From Labia minor (Eukaryota; Arthropoda; Insecta; Dermaptera; Spongiphoridae): a DNA stretch of 64,000 bases. Both the position numbers and the translations under genes were made by a program. The notes under the pieces were generated by a model that saw only the letters and a list, made by a program, of their open reading frames with translations, made no database searches and was not told the origin of the DNA. Of this stretch, positions 11,801-22,044 are shown piece after piece; position 1 is the first letter of the stretch; every line of letters starts with the position of its first letter. The stretch covers positions 79,205,034 to 79,269,033 of the forward strand of contig OY720345.1 of assembly GCA_963082975.1 (NCBI GenBank). Direction: 5' to 3'.

Positions 11801-12204
11801 CTGCATACATCTCATTAAATATGTAAGTTATATTTAATGAGATAGATGCAGTTATTTTTTAAAATATTTCTTATTTAATATTTTCTGAAAAAAATTATAA
11901 AATATTTATATGAATTTAATGTAAGTACCCATTATAATTTGTGAGATTTGTTGCTATGACAATGTTTGTATTTTCTTTCTTCAATATTATAATTTCTAAT
12001 AAAATGTGTTCTACAATATGCAAAAAAATCGTTATTCACCAATCACTGTTAGAAATATTCATCATATATCCTTGTCCTTATGAGATCGTAAGCCAGAAAT
12101 TAATTAATAAAATGACGTAAAGTACCTAAAGTTGTGATGGGGGTCCGTCAAAAAAAATTTTTTCAAGTGGGGGTCCGTGGAGTACATAAGTTTAAGAACC
12201 TATG
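8878..12204 (+). mobile_element. Complete hAT transposon, copy 1
   Basis: The 3327-bp element runs from CAGTGGTTCTTAAACTGTGG to AAGTTTAAGAACCTATG, with terminal inverted repeats of the form CANNGGTTCTTAAACT. A perfect 8-bp target duplication CACTATGC lies at 8870-8877 and 12205-12212. Subterminal GGGGTCCGCGG repeats occur at both sides. Inside the 5' leader are two copies of a ~55-bp repeat (9345-9450) and three copies of a 30-bp repeat (9630-9730). It codes one uninterrupted transposase and looks autonomous and recent. Confidence 0.93.
9959..11818 (+). CDS. hAT transposase (BED finger, RNase H-like, dimerisation)
   Basis: This 619-residue cut-and-paste transposase resembles the ZBED5/GTF2IRD2-like hAT group. 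A basic N-terminus (KKRKTRK, residues 27-33) may be a nuclear signal. A BED-type zinc finger has C56, C59, H76 and H81/H84. The RNase H-like core shows QLDESTD (D203) and CTDGARAMSG (D269), followed by the CCIH motif (297-300) and DVRWLSRG. The C-terminal dimerisation region carries CEQAFS with the likely catalytic Glu at 572. All expected hAT motifs are present without a stop. It differs from copies 2 and 3 by Val at 118, where they have Ala. Confidence 0.93.
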   Translation: MDRWLQTGSTQKRKESDDEASTANSTKKRKTRKYSDDYLSFGFTYICNNDVERPVCVLCQESLSNESMKPANLRRHLQTKHSEHVSKSIEFFKMKKEELNSSQKLMVKTGSGGMSKKVVMASYEVALLIAKAGKPHNIAEQLILPATKVITNIMLGTKAANDINLISLSNDTVKNRIEDMSCNIKEELISRVRKSHYYSLQLDESTDVTNNANLLAFIRYEFENQIQEDVLFCDSLPSRTTANDIFNSLNNFITENEIEWPKCVGICTDGARAMSGTRTGLIALIKNVAPQVVWNHCCIHRESLAAKNMSPDLKRTLDEVVKIVNFIKARPLNSRVFKILCEEMGSQHTHLLLHTDVRWLSRGKVLIRLFELRDEIRLFLIDAHFELTECFNDFIWLAKVAYLTDIFTKLNELNLSLQGTVVNIFKVEDKIEAMIKKIDLWSKRIQNGVYESFPTLNDFIESSSEKLLNQTRQLFVEHLITLKSNFRKYFSTPDPCNNWIRDPFNMEITNAKHLSAPEQDILVELSCDTTYKLKFNKTELSNFWLLLRSDYPALANKALQHLIPFCTTYLCEQAFSVLFYIKSKYRNKLNVEPDLRLKVSNIKPDIEILVSRKQLHTSH

Positions 12205-12281
12205 CACTATGCGATTGCCTGCTAGCCGTCGCCTCAACAGGCGATCGTAAGACCAATATCGCCGAGTTCCATACACTAACA

Positions 12282-15200
12282 CAGTGGTTCTTAAACTGTG
12301 GTCCGCGGACCCCTGGGGGTCCGCGAAGCCTTTACTGGGGGTCCGCGGTCCTCGGAAAAAAATCATCGTAAAAATATATACATATATAAATATTTAAAGT
12401 TCATTGTTTAACTATATCCTCCTAGAGAATTACGGCTATAATTTAATACTATTAATAATACTATTTTATTTTATTAAATTGATAATTATGTCAATTAATT
12501 TTTTGTGAATAAATAAACATATATAAAAAACTATATATAAAATTTGAATTTTCATCCATTCATTCATTTAAAATCATTTTTCGATTGTTCCTTTAAAATA
12601 ACCCCTCTTAGGGGCTCGGAAGGGGAGGCATATAAGGGAATTTTCTTTCACTTTGTTATTGGGGAAAACCAGGGGAGGGGACAGTCTTACCCGGAAAAAC
12701 CCAAATTGTCAGCGTCCACTCTGGGGTTTTAAACAGTTTTAAAGCAAATGTTAATTATAAGTTCATTTCTCAACGAGTTGTATCTTTAAATTATTTTTAT
12801 TAATGTTAATTATAAGTTCATTTCTCAACGAGTTGTATCTTTAAATTATTTTTATTAATTTAATTAATTATAATTAAATTATAGCTAATAATAGTTTATT
12901 ATAGCTAATAATTTTTTTTAATTTTTAGTGTAATTTGCATGATCATTATTTTATAAAAACACTAAACACATTTTGCAATTTCCCAGAAAGGCTGTTTTTG
13001 AGAGTAAGTATAAGTTAGTTTTATGAATAAAAAATATTTATTTTAATAATATTTTAGAATCAAATTACGAAATTAATAATATTTTAGAATCAAATTACGA
13101 AATATATTTATTATATAAATTAATATTCATTTAAAATGATATTAAATCATTTATTTAAAATGATTTAAAACATTTATTAAAATGATTTAAAACATTCATT
13201 TAAAATGATATTAAAACATTCATTTAAAATCATATTAAAACATAGCTAGTAAATAATAATTCGTTATATTTATATTATATTTATATTATATTTATATTAT
13301 TGTAGTTCAATGTTAATAAATTACTCCATAAAATGGATCGTTGGCTACAAACTGGTTCAACACAGAAACGGAAAGAATCAGATGATGAGGCATCAACAGC
13401 AAACTCTACCAAGAAACGCAAAACTAGAAAATATTCGGATGATTATTTATCATTTGGATTTACTTATATTTGCAACAATGATGTGGAAAGACCAGTCTGC
13501 GTTCTATGTCAGGAAAGTTTATCCAATGAAAGTATGAAACCTGCTAATCTCAGACGTCATTTACAAACAAAGCACAGCGAGCATGTTAGTAAGTCTATCG
13601 AATTTTTTAAAATGAAAAAAGAAGAACTTAATTCAAGTCAGAAATTGATGGTAAAGACGGGATCTGGTGGTATGAGTAAGAAAGCAGTAATGGCATCATA
13701 TGAAGTAGCTCTACTTATTGCTAAAGCAGGAAAGCCGCATAATATAGCAGAGCAATTAATTCTTCCTGCTACAAAAGTAATTACAAATATAATGTTAGGA
13801 ACTAAAGCAGCAAACGATATAAATTTGATTTCATTATCAAATGATACGGTTAAGAATAGGATTGAAGACATGTCATGTAATATAAAAGAAGAATTAATAT
13901 CGAGAGTGCGCAAAAGTCACTATTACTCATTACAATTGGATGAAAGTACTGATGTCACTAATAATGCCAATTTGTTAGCTTTCATTAGATATGAGTTTGA
14001 AAATCAAATACAAGAAGATGTATTGTTTTGTGATTCACTACCTTCACGAACGACAGCTAATGACATATTTAACAGTTTGAATAATTTTATAACCGAAAAT
14101 GAAATAGAGTGGCCAAAATGTGTTGGAATTTGCACTGATGGTGCTCGTGCAATGTCAGGTACAAGAACTGGATTGATTGCTCTTATTAAAAATGTTGCGC
14201 CTCAGGTTGTTTGGAATCATTGCTGCATTCACAGAGAATCATTAGCAGCCAAAAATATGTCACCAGATTTGAAAAGAACATTAGACGAAGTAGTTAAAAT
14301 TGTCAATTTCATTAAGGCTCGTCCACTTAATTCCAGAGTTTTTAAAATTTTGTGTGAGGAAATGGGTAGTCAACATACACATTTATTATTACATACAGAT
14401 GTACGTTGGTTGTCCCGCGGGAAAGTACTCATTCGCCTTTTTGAGCTTCGAGATGAAATACGATTGTTTTTAATAGATGCGCATTTTGAACTGACCGAAT
14501 GTTTCAATGATTTTATCTGGTTAGCTAAGGTGGCTTACTTGACTGATATTTTTACAAAATTGAACGAACTTAATTTGAGCCTGCAAGGTACTGTTGTAAA
14601 TATATTTAAAGTTGAAGATAAAATAGAAGCAATGATTAAAAAAATCGACTTGTGGTCGAAACGCATCCAGAACGGTGTATATGAGTCTTTTCCAACTCTC
14701 AATGATTTCATAGAAAGCTCCAGTGAAAAATTGCTTAATCAAACGCGTCAATTATTTGTTGAACATTTAATTACTTTGAAAAGCAACTTCAGGAAGTATT
14801 TTTCTACTCCTGATCCTTGCAATAACTGGATCAGAGATCCATTTAATATGGAAATTACAAATGCTAAACATTTATCTGCACCTGAACAAGATATTCTCGT
14901 GGAATTATCATGTGATACAACTTATAAACTAAAATTTAACAAAACTGAATTGAGCAACTTTTGGTTACTTCTCAGGTCAGATTATCCTGCGCTTGCAAAT
15001 AAAGCACTTCAACACTTGATTCCATTCTGCACAACATATTTATGCGAACAAGCTTTTTCGGTACTATTTTATATTAAGTCTAAATATAGAAACAAATTAA
15101 ATGTAGAGCCGGATCTTAGATTAAAAGTTTCCAATATTAAGCCAGATATTGAGATTCTTGTTTCAAGAAAACAACTGCATACATCTCATTAAATATGTAA

Positions 15201-15578
15201 GTTATATTTAATGAGATAGATGCAGTTATTTTTTAAAATATTTCTTATTTAATATTTTCTGAAAAAAATTATAAAATATTTATATGAATTTAATGTAAGT
15301 ACCCATTATAATTTGTGAGATTTGTTGCTATGACAATGTTTGTATTTTCTTTCTTCAATATTATAATTTCTAATAAAATGTGTTCTACAATATGCAAAAA
15401 AATCGTTATTCACCAATCACTGTTAGAAATATTCATCATATATCCTTGTCCTTATGAGATCGTAAGCCAGAAATTAATTAATAAAATGACGTAAAGTACC
15501 TAAAGTTGTGATGGGGGTCCGTCAAAAAAAATTTTTTCAAGTGGGGGTCCGTGGAGTACATAAGTTTAAGAACCTATG
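12282..15578 (+). mobile_element. Complete hAT transposon, copy 2
   Basis: This 3297-bp element has the same termini as copy 1 and a perfect 8-bp target duplication CACTAACA (12274-12281 and 15579-15586). It is 30 bp shorter because the leader has two rather than three of the 30-bp repeats. It lies head-to-tail with copy 1, separated by 77 bp of the hairpin-rich host repeat, and entered after the same CCATA motif. Confidence 0.93.
13333..15192 (+). CDS. hAT transposase, copy 2
   Basis: The 619-residue frame is uninterrupted and almost identical to copies 1 and 3, with the same BED finger, D203, D269 and C-terminal CEQAFS motif. It carries Ala118 like copy 3. By eye the coding DNA differs from copy 1 at only a few bases, so the copies are very young. 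Transcription would start within the repeat-bearing leader; a TATATTTATA-rich run sits about 40-90 bases before the ATG. Confidence 0.93.
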   Translation: MDRWLQTGSTQKRKESDDEASTANSTKKRKTRKYSDDYLSFGFTYICNNDVERPVCVLCQESLSNESMKPANLRRHLQTKHSEHVSKSIEFFKMKKEELNSSQKLMVKTGSGGMSKKAVMASYEVALLIAKAGKPHNIAEQLILPATKVITNIMLGTKAANDINLISLSNDTVKNRIEDMSCNIKEELISRVRKSHYYSLQLDESTDVTNNANLLAFIRYEFENQIQEDVLFCDSLPSRTTANDIFNSLNNFITENEIEWPKCVGICTDGARAMSGTRTGLIALIKNVAPQVVWNHCCIHRESLAAKNMSPDLKRTLDEVVKIVNFIKARPLNSRVFKILCEEMGSQHTHLLLHTDVRWLSRGKVLIRLFELRDEIRLFLIDAHFELTECFNDFIWLAKVAYLTDIFTKLNELNLSLQGTVVNIFKVEDKIEAMIKKIDLWSKRIQNGVYESFPTLNDFIESSSEKLLNQTRQLFVEHLITLKSNFRKYFSTPDPCNNWIRDPFNMEITNAKHLSAPEQDILVELSCDTTYKLKFNKTELSNFWLLLRSDYPALANKALQHLIPFCTTYLCEQAFSVLFYIKSKYRNKLNVEPDLRLKVSNIKPDIEILVSRKQLHTSH

Positions 15579-16040
15579 CACTAACAATCAACCGCCTTCA
15601 GGCGGCCGTACTGAACTGAAGATGATAGCCTGATGACAGCACACACTACAGTCCGGTACCTGCAGGCGGACTGTCGGTCAATGAAACAGGACTGCAGGAG
15701 ATCCCCAGTCAGTCCAATCTCGGCTGGTGAATGATCTCACGAAAATTATCTCACGCAAAACTGATGGAAACGGTGACAACAGATCGTTTGCCTGCAGGCT
15801 AACTGACAGTGTGTGGTGGGGGGCACATGAGATCATTATCCGACAGGTCACTGCCTGTCGCGAATCTCTCATCCTATCCCCGCCTGCCCGGCGACCACAC
15901 ACCTTCAGTCCGGGCGAACTGCAGTCCATTACCTTCAGATCAACTGATAAATGTGTGGGCAATCCCGATCTACGGCCTTACGATTATCTTCAGTTAAACT
16001 GACAGTGTATGGGGCGCTTTAGACCTCCCTGAGTCGGAAA

Positions 16041-16396
16041 ATACCATTTTTCGAATTATGTCTGTGTGTATGTATGTATGTATGTATGTAATGTCTGTAA
16101 GCAAATTTACTCAAAAACTAATCAAGCTAGGACTTCGAAATTTGGTACACCGATATTATTCACAGTTTGTAGATTTCTATCAAAATTTCGTCAAAATCGG
16201 TTAACCGGAAGTGGTACTTTACCTACACTGGTTGCGTTTACCTTTCAAGTAAAGTACCAGTTTGCTTCGAGATATTTGCCTCATATTTTGTATATAGATT
16301 TAAAAATATGAAAAAAATTCAGATACCAAATTTCATCATGATCTGACTACCGGAAGTGACATTTTACCTATACAAGTAGCGTTTCCTTTTTACCGA
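16041..16396. repeat. Microsatellite and unclassified repeat
   Basis: A (TATG)n run occupies about 16060-16090. It is followed by AAATTTGGTACACC, AAAATCGGTTAACCGGAAGT and ACCGGAAGTGACATTTTACC motifs, typical of non-coding dispersed repeats in arthropods. An 81-codon open frame here has no recognisable domain and is not called. Confidence 0.45.
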
Positions 16397-16910
16397 CCGT
16401 CGATAGTAAGGGAGGTATTGTTTTCACACCAAATTTCACCTGTGGATATTTTTAGGTACATATCTCCACGAATCATGCATTTTCTTAACAGAGAAAAGTA
16501 TTTTTAGTTTGATGTCTGTCCGTCTGTCCGTCCGTATAGATGTGTACAGCCTGAACGGCTCAACGGATTTTGATGAAATTTGGTATATTTACTTAATGCA
16601 TCAGTGGGATGAATTGATCAACTTTTGGTGCAAATCCGGAAACCGGAAATGCTAGTATTGCCGATCGAAGAGAGAAAGTGAAGGGTTATTTTCATATCAA
16701 ATTTCACGTGAAGACATATCTCCACGTGTTATGCACTTTGTATTGGTTTTATTCTCGAGAAAAATCATCTTCATTAGTTTTTTCTTAATTTAAAATTATA
16801 TGACGTCACCCAGCACTTCATGACGTCACAGCCAGCCCTTATATATTATAAATAAAATAAAATTAAAAATATTTATATTATATCCATATCTGTTTTTTTT
16901 TTACATTTAA
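16397..16910 (+). repeat. Diverged copy of the 645-bp dispersed repeat
   Basis: It starts ACCGACCGTCGATAGTAAGG and continues through GTCTGTCCGTCTGTCCGTCC, GCCTGAACGGCTCAAC, TGGGATGAATTGATCAAC and TGACGTCA-spaced motifs, parallel to 62910-63554. The right end is lost. Confidence 0.65.
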
Positions 16911-17339
16911 AATATCAGTTAACCGGAAGTAGCACTTTATTCTATATATATATATATATAAATGTTATCAAATATCAAATTTGACACCAATAAACTAATA
17001 CGAACTGGCTCTTTATCAATACCAAGTTTACACATTCTAAATATTCATTCACAACTCTTTATACCTATTTATATGCGGGAAAGTCTAGGGGAGGACACTC
17101 CCGCTTATTTGTTTTAGAACTGTGCTGAAGTGTGCTTTAGATCAGGAGGGATCAGGGTCATCAGGGCTTCTTAAACTTTTTTATAGATAGTCTGTGCTGC
17201 TATTATTTGAATATCAAACTCGCAGACTATTACACCTACATAACATCCATACTATCCGAAACAAACCCAGCAAACATGGTATTAATTAAATGTAAGAATT
17301 TTTTTTTATTATTTAATTAGGAATTATTTTTTATATGTC
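16911..17339. other. AT-rich spacer without a called gene
   Basis: It holds an (AT)n tract at 16945-16960 and a short inverted repeat GCGGGA/TCCCGC near 17075-17107. A stretch near 17200-17230 resembles the 5' flank of the zinc-finger genes (GATAGTCTGTG). No open frame or known domain was recognised. Confidence 0.4.
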
Positions 17340-17515
17340 GATATATTTAGAAATTAATTTTTAAATAAGGCGCATGTTTTTTAATGAACTGAATCTTTGC
17401 TATCTTAAAGAAGATATTTGGTTATTATTTTGAATGTCAATAAAAATCAAACTGTTAATATTTTTATAGTACTTTTTACCGTATATATAATTTGTAATAG
17501 ATTATACAATTAAAA
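17340..17515 (+). promoter_or_regulatory. Conserved 5' flank of gene B
   Basis: Landmarks shared with A and D-H are TTTTTAAATAAGGCGCA at 17359, GCTATCTTAAAGAAGAT, TTATTTTGAATGTCAATAAA, then TTTTATAGTACTTTTTACC and TATATATAATTTG (17482). C retains the inner half of this region. Homologous blocks lie at 22045-22139, 33720-33912, 36360-36563, 41570-41772, 44600-44766 and 63710-63886. The start context AAAAATGG is good for initiation. Confidence 0.5.
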
Positions 17516-18748
17516 ATGGATTCTTATACACAGGAAGACATAAAATATCCAATATATATAGGTAAGTTTTATATTCATCTAAATTATTGTTAATTTTCAC
17601 TAGTATTATATTTTTAAATATATTTCTATTGATATTCATTATATAGATTTTTAAAATAGAAAATGATTTAACATAATGAAAATAAACTTGTTTTAGGTCC
17701 TTTATATCCTTGCGAATATTGCTACACAAATTATATAAATGAGGAATTTTTATCTAAACATTTAAAAAGATGTATTTTTAAACAAATAAATTCAATTTTA
17801 AAAAATAAATTAAAACTCGAAAATGAAACAGTCGAATATTCCAAGGAAAACAGTCATGACGAAAACCTTGAAGATACTGATTCAAAGAATACAGAAGACA
17901 GACGTTTTGAATGTAATTATTGTAAAAATAAATTTAATAGGAAATCACATTTAGACAGACATTTATTAATTCATACAGGTGAAAAGCCTTTTGAATGTAA
18001 TTATTGTAAAAAGAAATTTAATCATAAATTTAGTTTAGATAGACATTTATTAATTCATACAGGAGAAAAGTCTTTTGAATGTAATTATTGTAAAAAGAAA
18101 TTTAATATGAAATCTGATTTAAATAATCATTTATTAATTCATACAAGGGAAAAGCCTTTTGAATGTAATTTTTGTAAAAAGAAATTTAATACGAAATCTA
18201 ATTTAAATAGACATTTATTAATTCATACAGGTGAAAGGCCTTTTGAATGTAATTATTGTAAAAAGAAATTTAATCAGAAATCTCTTTTAGATAAACATTT
18301 ATTAATTCATACAGATGAAAAGCCTTTTGAATGTAATTATTGTAAAAAGAAATTTAATATGATCTCTGTTTTAAATAATCATTTATTAATTCATACAGGA
18401 GAAAAGCCTTTTGAATGTAATTATTGTAAAAAGAAATTTAATACGAAATCTAATTTAAATAGACATTTATTAATTCATACAGGTGAAAAGCGTTTTGAAT
18501 GTAATTATTGTAAAAAGAAATTTAATAGGAAATCACATTTAGATACACATTTATTAATTCATACTGGTGAAAAGCCTTTTGAATGTAATTATTGTAAAAA
18601 GAAATTTAATAAGAAATCATATTTAAAAGGACACATATTAATTCATACAGGTGAAAAGCCTTTTGAATGTAATTATTGTAAAATGAAATTTATACAAAAA
18701 ACACATTTTAATAATCATTTATTAATTCATACAGGTGAAAACTCTTAA
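17516..18748 (+). CDS. Zinc-finger gene B (C2HC finger plus 10 C2H2 fingers)
   Basis: Exon 1 is 17516-17561 (MDSYTQEDIKYPIYI plus one base), the intron is 17562-17696 (135 bp, GTAAGT donor, TTTTAG acceptor) and exon 2 is 17697-18748. The product is 365 residues with no break. The C2HC finger (CEYCYTNYINEEF, His, Cys) and the acidic linker precede ten C2H2 fingers. Base-contact residues (-1,3,6) read R-H-R, H-S-R, M-D-N, T-N-R, Q-L-K, M-V-N, T-N-R, R-H-T, K-Y-G and Q-H-N. Compared with A there is an extra two-finger block (T-N-R, Q-L-K). An AATAAA lies 35 bases after the stop (18783). It is probably nuclear and DNA-binding; the target is unknown. Confidence 0.9.
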
Positions 18749-18960
18749 TGTAATCATTGTAAAAAAATTTAATGTTTGGTTTAATAAATATTATTTATTA
18801 ATTTTAATTTATAATATAATTTATGTTTTAATTAATCCAATTCGAATTTGCGAGATAGTCGAGTGGAGACACTCCCGATTCTTTTCATTTATAAATTAAT
18901 TCAAATGTACGAAAATCAGTTGTTTGATAAACTTATTTGTATATGTAGGGACAATTTTAT
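18749..18960 (+). repeat. Type I 3' flank of gene B with poly(A) signal
   Basis: Directly after the stop comes TGTAATCATTGTAAAA, a relic of another finger (CNHCKK). Then come AATAAA at 18783, GCGAGATAGTCGAGTGGAGA and GTTTGATAAACTTA. The same block follows A, C and E, is cut short after D, and also exists without genes at 181, 28128, 33450 and 49080. Confidence 0.7.
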
Positions 18961-19074
18961 TTTTAATTTTCATCTTGATGTATTGTATAAATTTGATCAT
19001 TAATAAATTATGTTTAATGTATCAAAACTACCTTTTTGTTCAGATTTTTAATTAGATTCAAAAAAGAGCAACGC

Positions 19075-19310
19075 GTCGGGTACAGCTAGTTGTTTTATAT
19101 ATTTTAATTGTGATCCCCTTTGATAATAATTTTGACGAGATTAGCCCCTTTACTGCTGGATAACATGCGTTAATACCCGATTTCAACCTCCATTCAAATT
19201 CTTTTTGAATATTATTATCCTTCGTGATTACAGAATCTAAATATTTAAATTTTTGTTTATTTTCAAATTCTAAGTTTCGTATGTTAATACTATTACTATT
19301 CCTCTCTGTT
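19075..19310 (-). mobile_element. LINE fragment (post-reverse-transcriptase region)
   Basis: The minus strand reads NIRNLEFENKQKFKYLDSVI, then EFEWRLKSGINACYPAVKGL and ISSKLLSKGITIKIYKT. This matches the region after the palm of RTE-like or similar LINEs (FKYLGS...NACY...KLLSSKLLS...IYKT). The fragment is open but has neither ORF start nor 3' end. The same piece lies after gene C at 27520-27745, so it was duplicated together with the zinc-finger unit. Confidence 0.7.
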
Positions 19311-20800
19311 ACTAAATATTAAATATTTAATTAAATACAAAATTAAATACATATAGCAGGAATGGTTAAAATCTTTCAACCCACTAGGTAGATAAATTAA
19401 ACCAAAAAATTTCTTTGATAATTCTAATGCAAAGAAACTAATTCTTTTCTACTTGTATTACCTAATATTAGAATTGTTAAGGATTTAAGTCAAATATTGA
19501 ATATACATATATATATTTTTTTTGATATTAATAATTTTCCTTGTGATGAGTAGATGTATAGTGTTTCTCTCTTTTTAGGGCCCTTTTTAATATTTTTGGA
19601 TACATCTCCCTTAAATTGAACTATACAAAAATGAGAGGAAAGTAAAAAATTGTTTTTCTTTTACTTGAATAGTTCTAAAAATAATTATATATAAATTAAA
19701 TTATTAGAAATTCTAGATTATTTATCTCAATTTTACATAAATATTATCGATAAGATATATCGTTAATATTATCTACTCTATTATGTATTTTTTGCTTTCT
19801 TTTAATTTCTTTTTATATGGATCAAAAATAACAATAAGCATATAAATATTAATTTAAAAGATTTATTTTCAAAATTTACAAATAAATTGGCAATTATATT
19901 GTTACATAATCAAAATATTTCAAATATTGTCATTTCTGGATAAAATAAATAATAAATATGTATTAAATTAAAATATTAATATATTAAGTTAGTATTTATT
20001 TTTATTATTTAACTCGATTAAACATGTTTTATTAATTGCATTCATTCATTATTTTCTATTTTCTTTCTTCGAGGAATGAGAACAGCAATCCAGGATAAAA
20101 ATACTTTAATAATAGTAAGCATTTGCCTTTCACAGCTGAAATCACAAACGTAAATATTAAATAATGCAGAAGGTTTTAAAAATATATGTACATTTATTTT
20201 AATCAGAAAAGTTGATTAATCTTTTTTAAGTTGGATTCAATCTTATTTATAATTCATCTTCATTATAATAATTATAAGTTTATTATATGAGCATACAAGC
20301 AAATAACATTTGACTAATAAGGTAATTTTGTTCACATATTCGAATATCGTAGATAGCCTGTTTATGTAATTATAATATTACTATGGATGGCCCCGAGTTA
20401 CCATCTTACTTAGATATAAGCACATTATTTGGTTTCATTGCCCAATCCTTCCACGAGTATGTGTTAGGATTGGAATTGACATCATTTGCTTAGAAGATTG
20501 AAAGTATTAAAAGAAGAATAGCTGTAAAAAGACCATTAGATAATAATTGGTTTCTATATAGAGGACAGACCCTTTAAGAAAACTAGACTAATAAAAATAA
20601 ATACTATTGATATAGATATATAAATAAATAAATACTATCTATGCAAAGTGATAATTATTTAAATCTCTCCCCGTGAATTTGGTGGCAGTTATCGCATCTT
20701 CTATTTATGTCAATACTCGAAATATATCTATAATTTTCTTAACAATTTTTTGTCAAAACCTGGTATATGAAATATCTGTAATCATGTGAATTAATTAGGC
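19311..20800. other. AT-rich stretch with no confident gene
   Basis: No repeat shared with the rest of the window was noticed, so this may be the most single-copy part. A small open frame at 20383-20493 (36 codons, MDGPELPSYLDISTLFGF) has no recognisable domain. Pyrimidine-rich and AT-rich runs dominate. Confidence 0.4.
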
Positions 20801-20895
20801 CTAAGAAGAAATAGAGTTAGAAGGAATAGAAATAGAAGTAGAAGTAGAAGGAATAGAATTAGATGTAGAAGTAGAAAGAATAGATAATAATAATA
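20800..20895. repeat. Purine-rich minisatellite
   Basis: Irregular repeats of AGAAGTAGA, GGAATAGAA and TAGAAGTAGAA occupy about 95 bases and end in an (ATA)n run. They abut the Lola-like exon on the other strand. Confidence 0.7.
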
Positions 20896-21016
20896 GATTG
20901 CCCTAGACCACCGTCAGGTACATTACACTTCAGGAGTTTATGTCTAGAATAAGTAGACTTGCTTTTGTAAATCTGGAAACATTTTTTACAAATTCTAGGG
21001 CAAGAATCGGCACCAC
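20859..21016 (-). CDS. Possible Lola-type single zinc-finger exon
   Basis: After a possible acceptor (ATTATTAG at 21017) the minus strand reads GGADSCPRICKKCFQIYKSK and STYSRHKLLKCNVPD. This is a C-X2-C-X12-H-X4-C finger with the YK-KSTXSRH core seen in alternative 3' exons of arthropod lola-like BTB genes. The frame stays open to a stop at 20859, but the last ~20 residues are low-complexity, so the true end may be earlier. No BTB exon is in view. It could be an exon of a gene extending upstream on this strand, or an isolated remnant. Confidence 0.35.
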
Positions 21017-21485
21017 CTAATAATCTTAGAATAATAGAGAATAAGAGAAAAAGGGTAAGAAATAATAAATGAATAAAAAAGGCAAAGATAGATATTGGAG
21101 ACATTCTGAAAAAAAAATTCCAATTAATATATGAATAATTAGTTAGTAAATAAAATGTACAAAAAATAATTTGATGAACCAACCTTGATCACGCCAAAGA
21201 AAAATAATAAATAGAATAATTAATTGAATATCTGAAAAAAACTAAAAATTTGGGATTAGAAGAACATAATATTCAAAAATTAAGATATATTATAAAAATT
21301 AACTTCAAATAAGAAATAGAGATGGTTAGAATTATTTGAATCGATGGAATTTTTCATTTATAATTTTGATTAATGCAAAATAATTAAAAAAAGAATAAAA
21401 TTTCTTCATTTTTACGCTTAAACTTAATTTAAATTTCTAGATTATATATATTGAAATAATTGTAGAATTTTCAAAATATAGAATA

Positions 21486-21720
21486 GTCTGTCATGCTTTT
21501 CTTTTGAATGTGTGTCATGTATGGGACTGGCGAAAAATATATTTGTTGGGAAATGTCCGCTTGGAAAACCAAGGACGCGGTGGACAGACCACAGACCATG
21601 CTTAAGAAGGGACGTGAGAGAGATGGACGAAAATACTAGTTGGATTGTTGCAGTTCAGCATAGGGACACATTAAGAAATGATGTTACTGCGGCTAAACAA
21701 TTTCGAGATCCGTAGACCCA
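21486..21720 (+). mobile_element. LINE 3' coding tail
   Basis: The frame at 21512-21715 reads CPLGKPRTRWTDHRPCL, then SWIVAVQHRDTLRNDVTAAK. This matches the Arg/Pro-rich C-terminal tail of LINE ORF2 proteins (GRPRTRW, then a W-AQDRXXWR-like stretch). Upstream reverse-transcriptase sequence is missing, as in 5'-truncated insertions. Related tails lie at 29296, 38290 and 60830. Confidence 0.7.
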
Positions 21721-22044
21721 CAAAGATAGATCTTTAAATTTTTAAAGATATCACTATTAAATATAACTTTTCAATATTAAATATAACAGTTTCTATATAA
21801 TTTTCAATTAATTAATTAATAGTTCTAATTATTTATTATTCAAAACAATTTGGAAATTCAAACTATAAAATAAAAGAACAAATAAAATTATTATATTTAA
21901 TATATAAACAAATATAATTTTAATTTTAAAAAAATTGCAATTTTTCTAAATCCGCAGTGGCGACTCTTAAGGGTGAAACGAGTACTGTACTAACGTACCT
22001 ATGTTCACTGTCATTCTTTTTGTTTATCTCAGGAAAGTTCACTA
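21721..22044. other. AT-rich spacer before gene C
   Basis: It is mostly A/T, with GCAGTGGCGACTCTTAAGGG at 21954, which resembles an isolated hAT-type end. No open frame or RNA gene is recognised. The conserved 5' flank of gene C begins at about 22045. Confidence 0.4.

Larger units (their letters stand above)
8760..16040. repeat. Hairpin-rich GC-rich repeat split by two hAT elements
   Basis: The remaining host pieces are 8760-8877, 12205-12281 and 15579-16040. They contain many short perfect hairpins, for example CCGCC-TTCA-GGCGG at 15592, ACAGTCCG/CGGACTGT at 15648-15674, GACAGG/CCTGTC at 15842 and CAGTT-A-AACTG at 15991. CCATACACTA near the left recurs inverted (as CAGTGTATGG) at 16003. This suggests one terminally inverted, fold-back-like element. 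No coding sequence is seen; open frames at 15678-16002 are by-products of the palindromes. Confidence 0.5.

Noticed and set aside
15678-16002. Three overlapping open frames in the hairpin-rich repeat
   Set aside because: They occur on both strands of palindromic DNA and have no domain, signal or codon bias.
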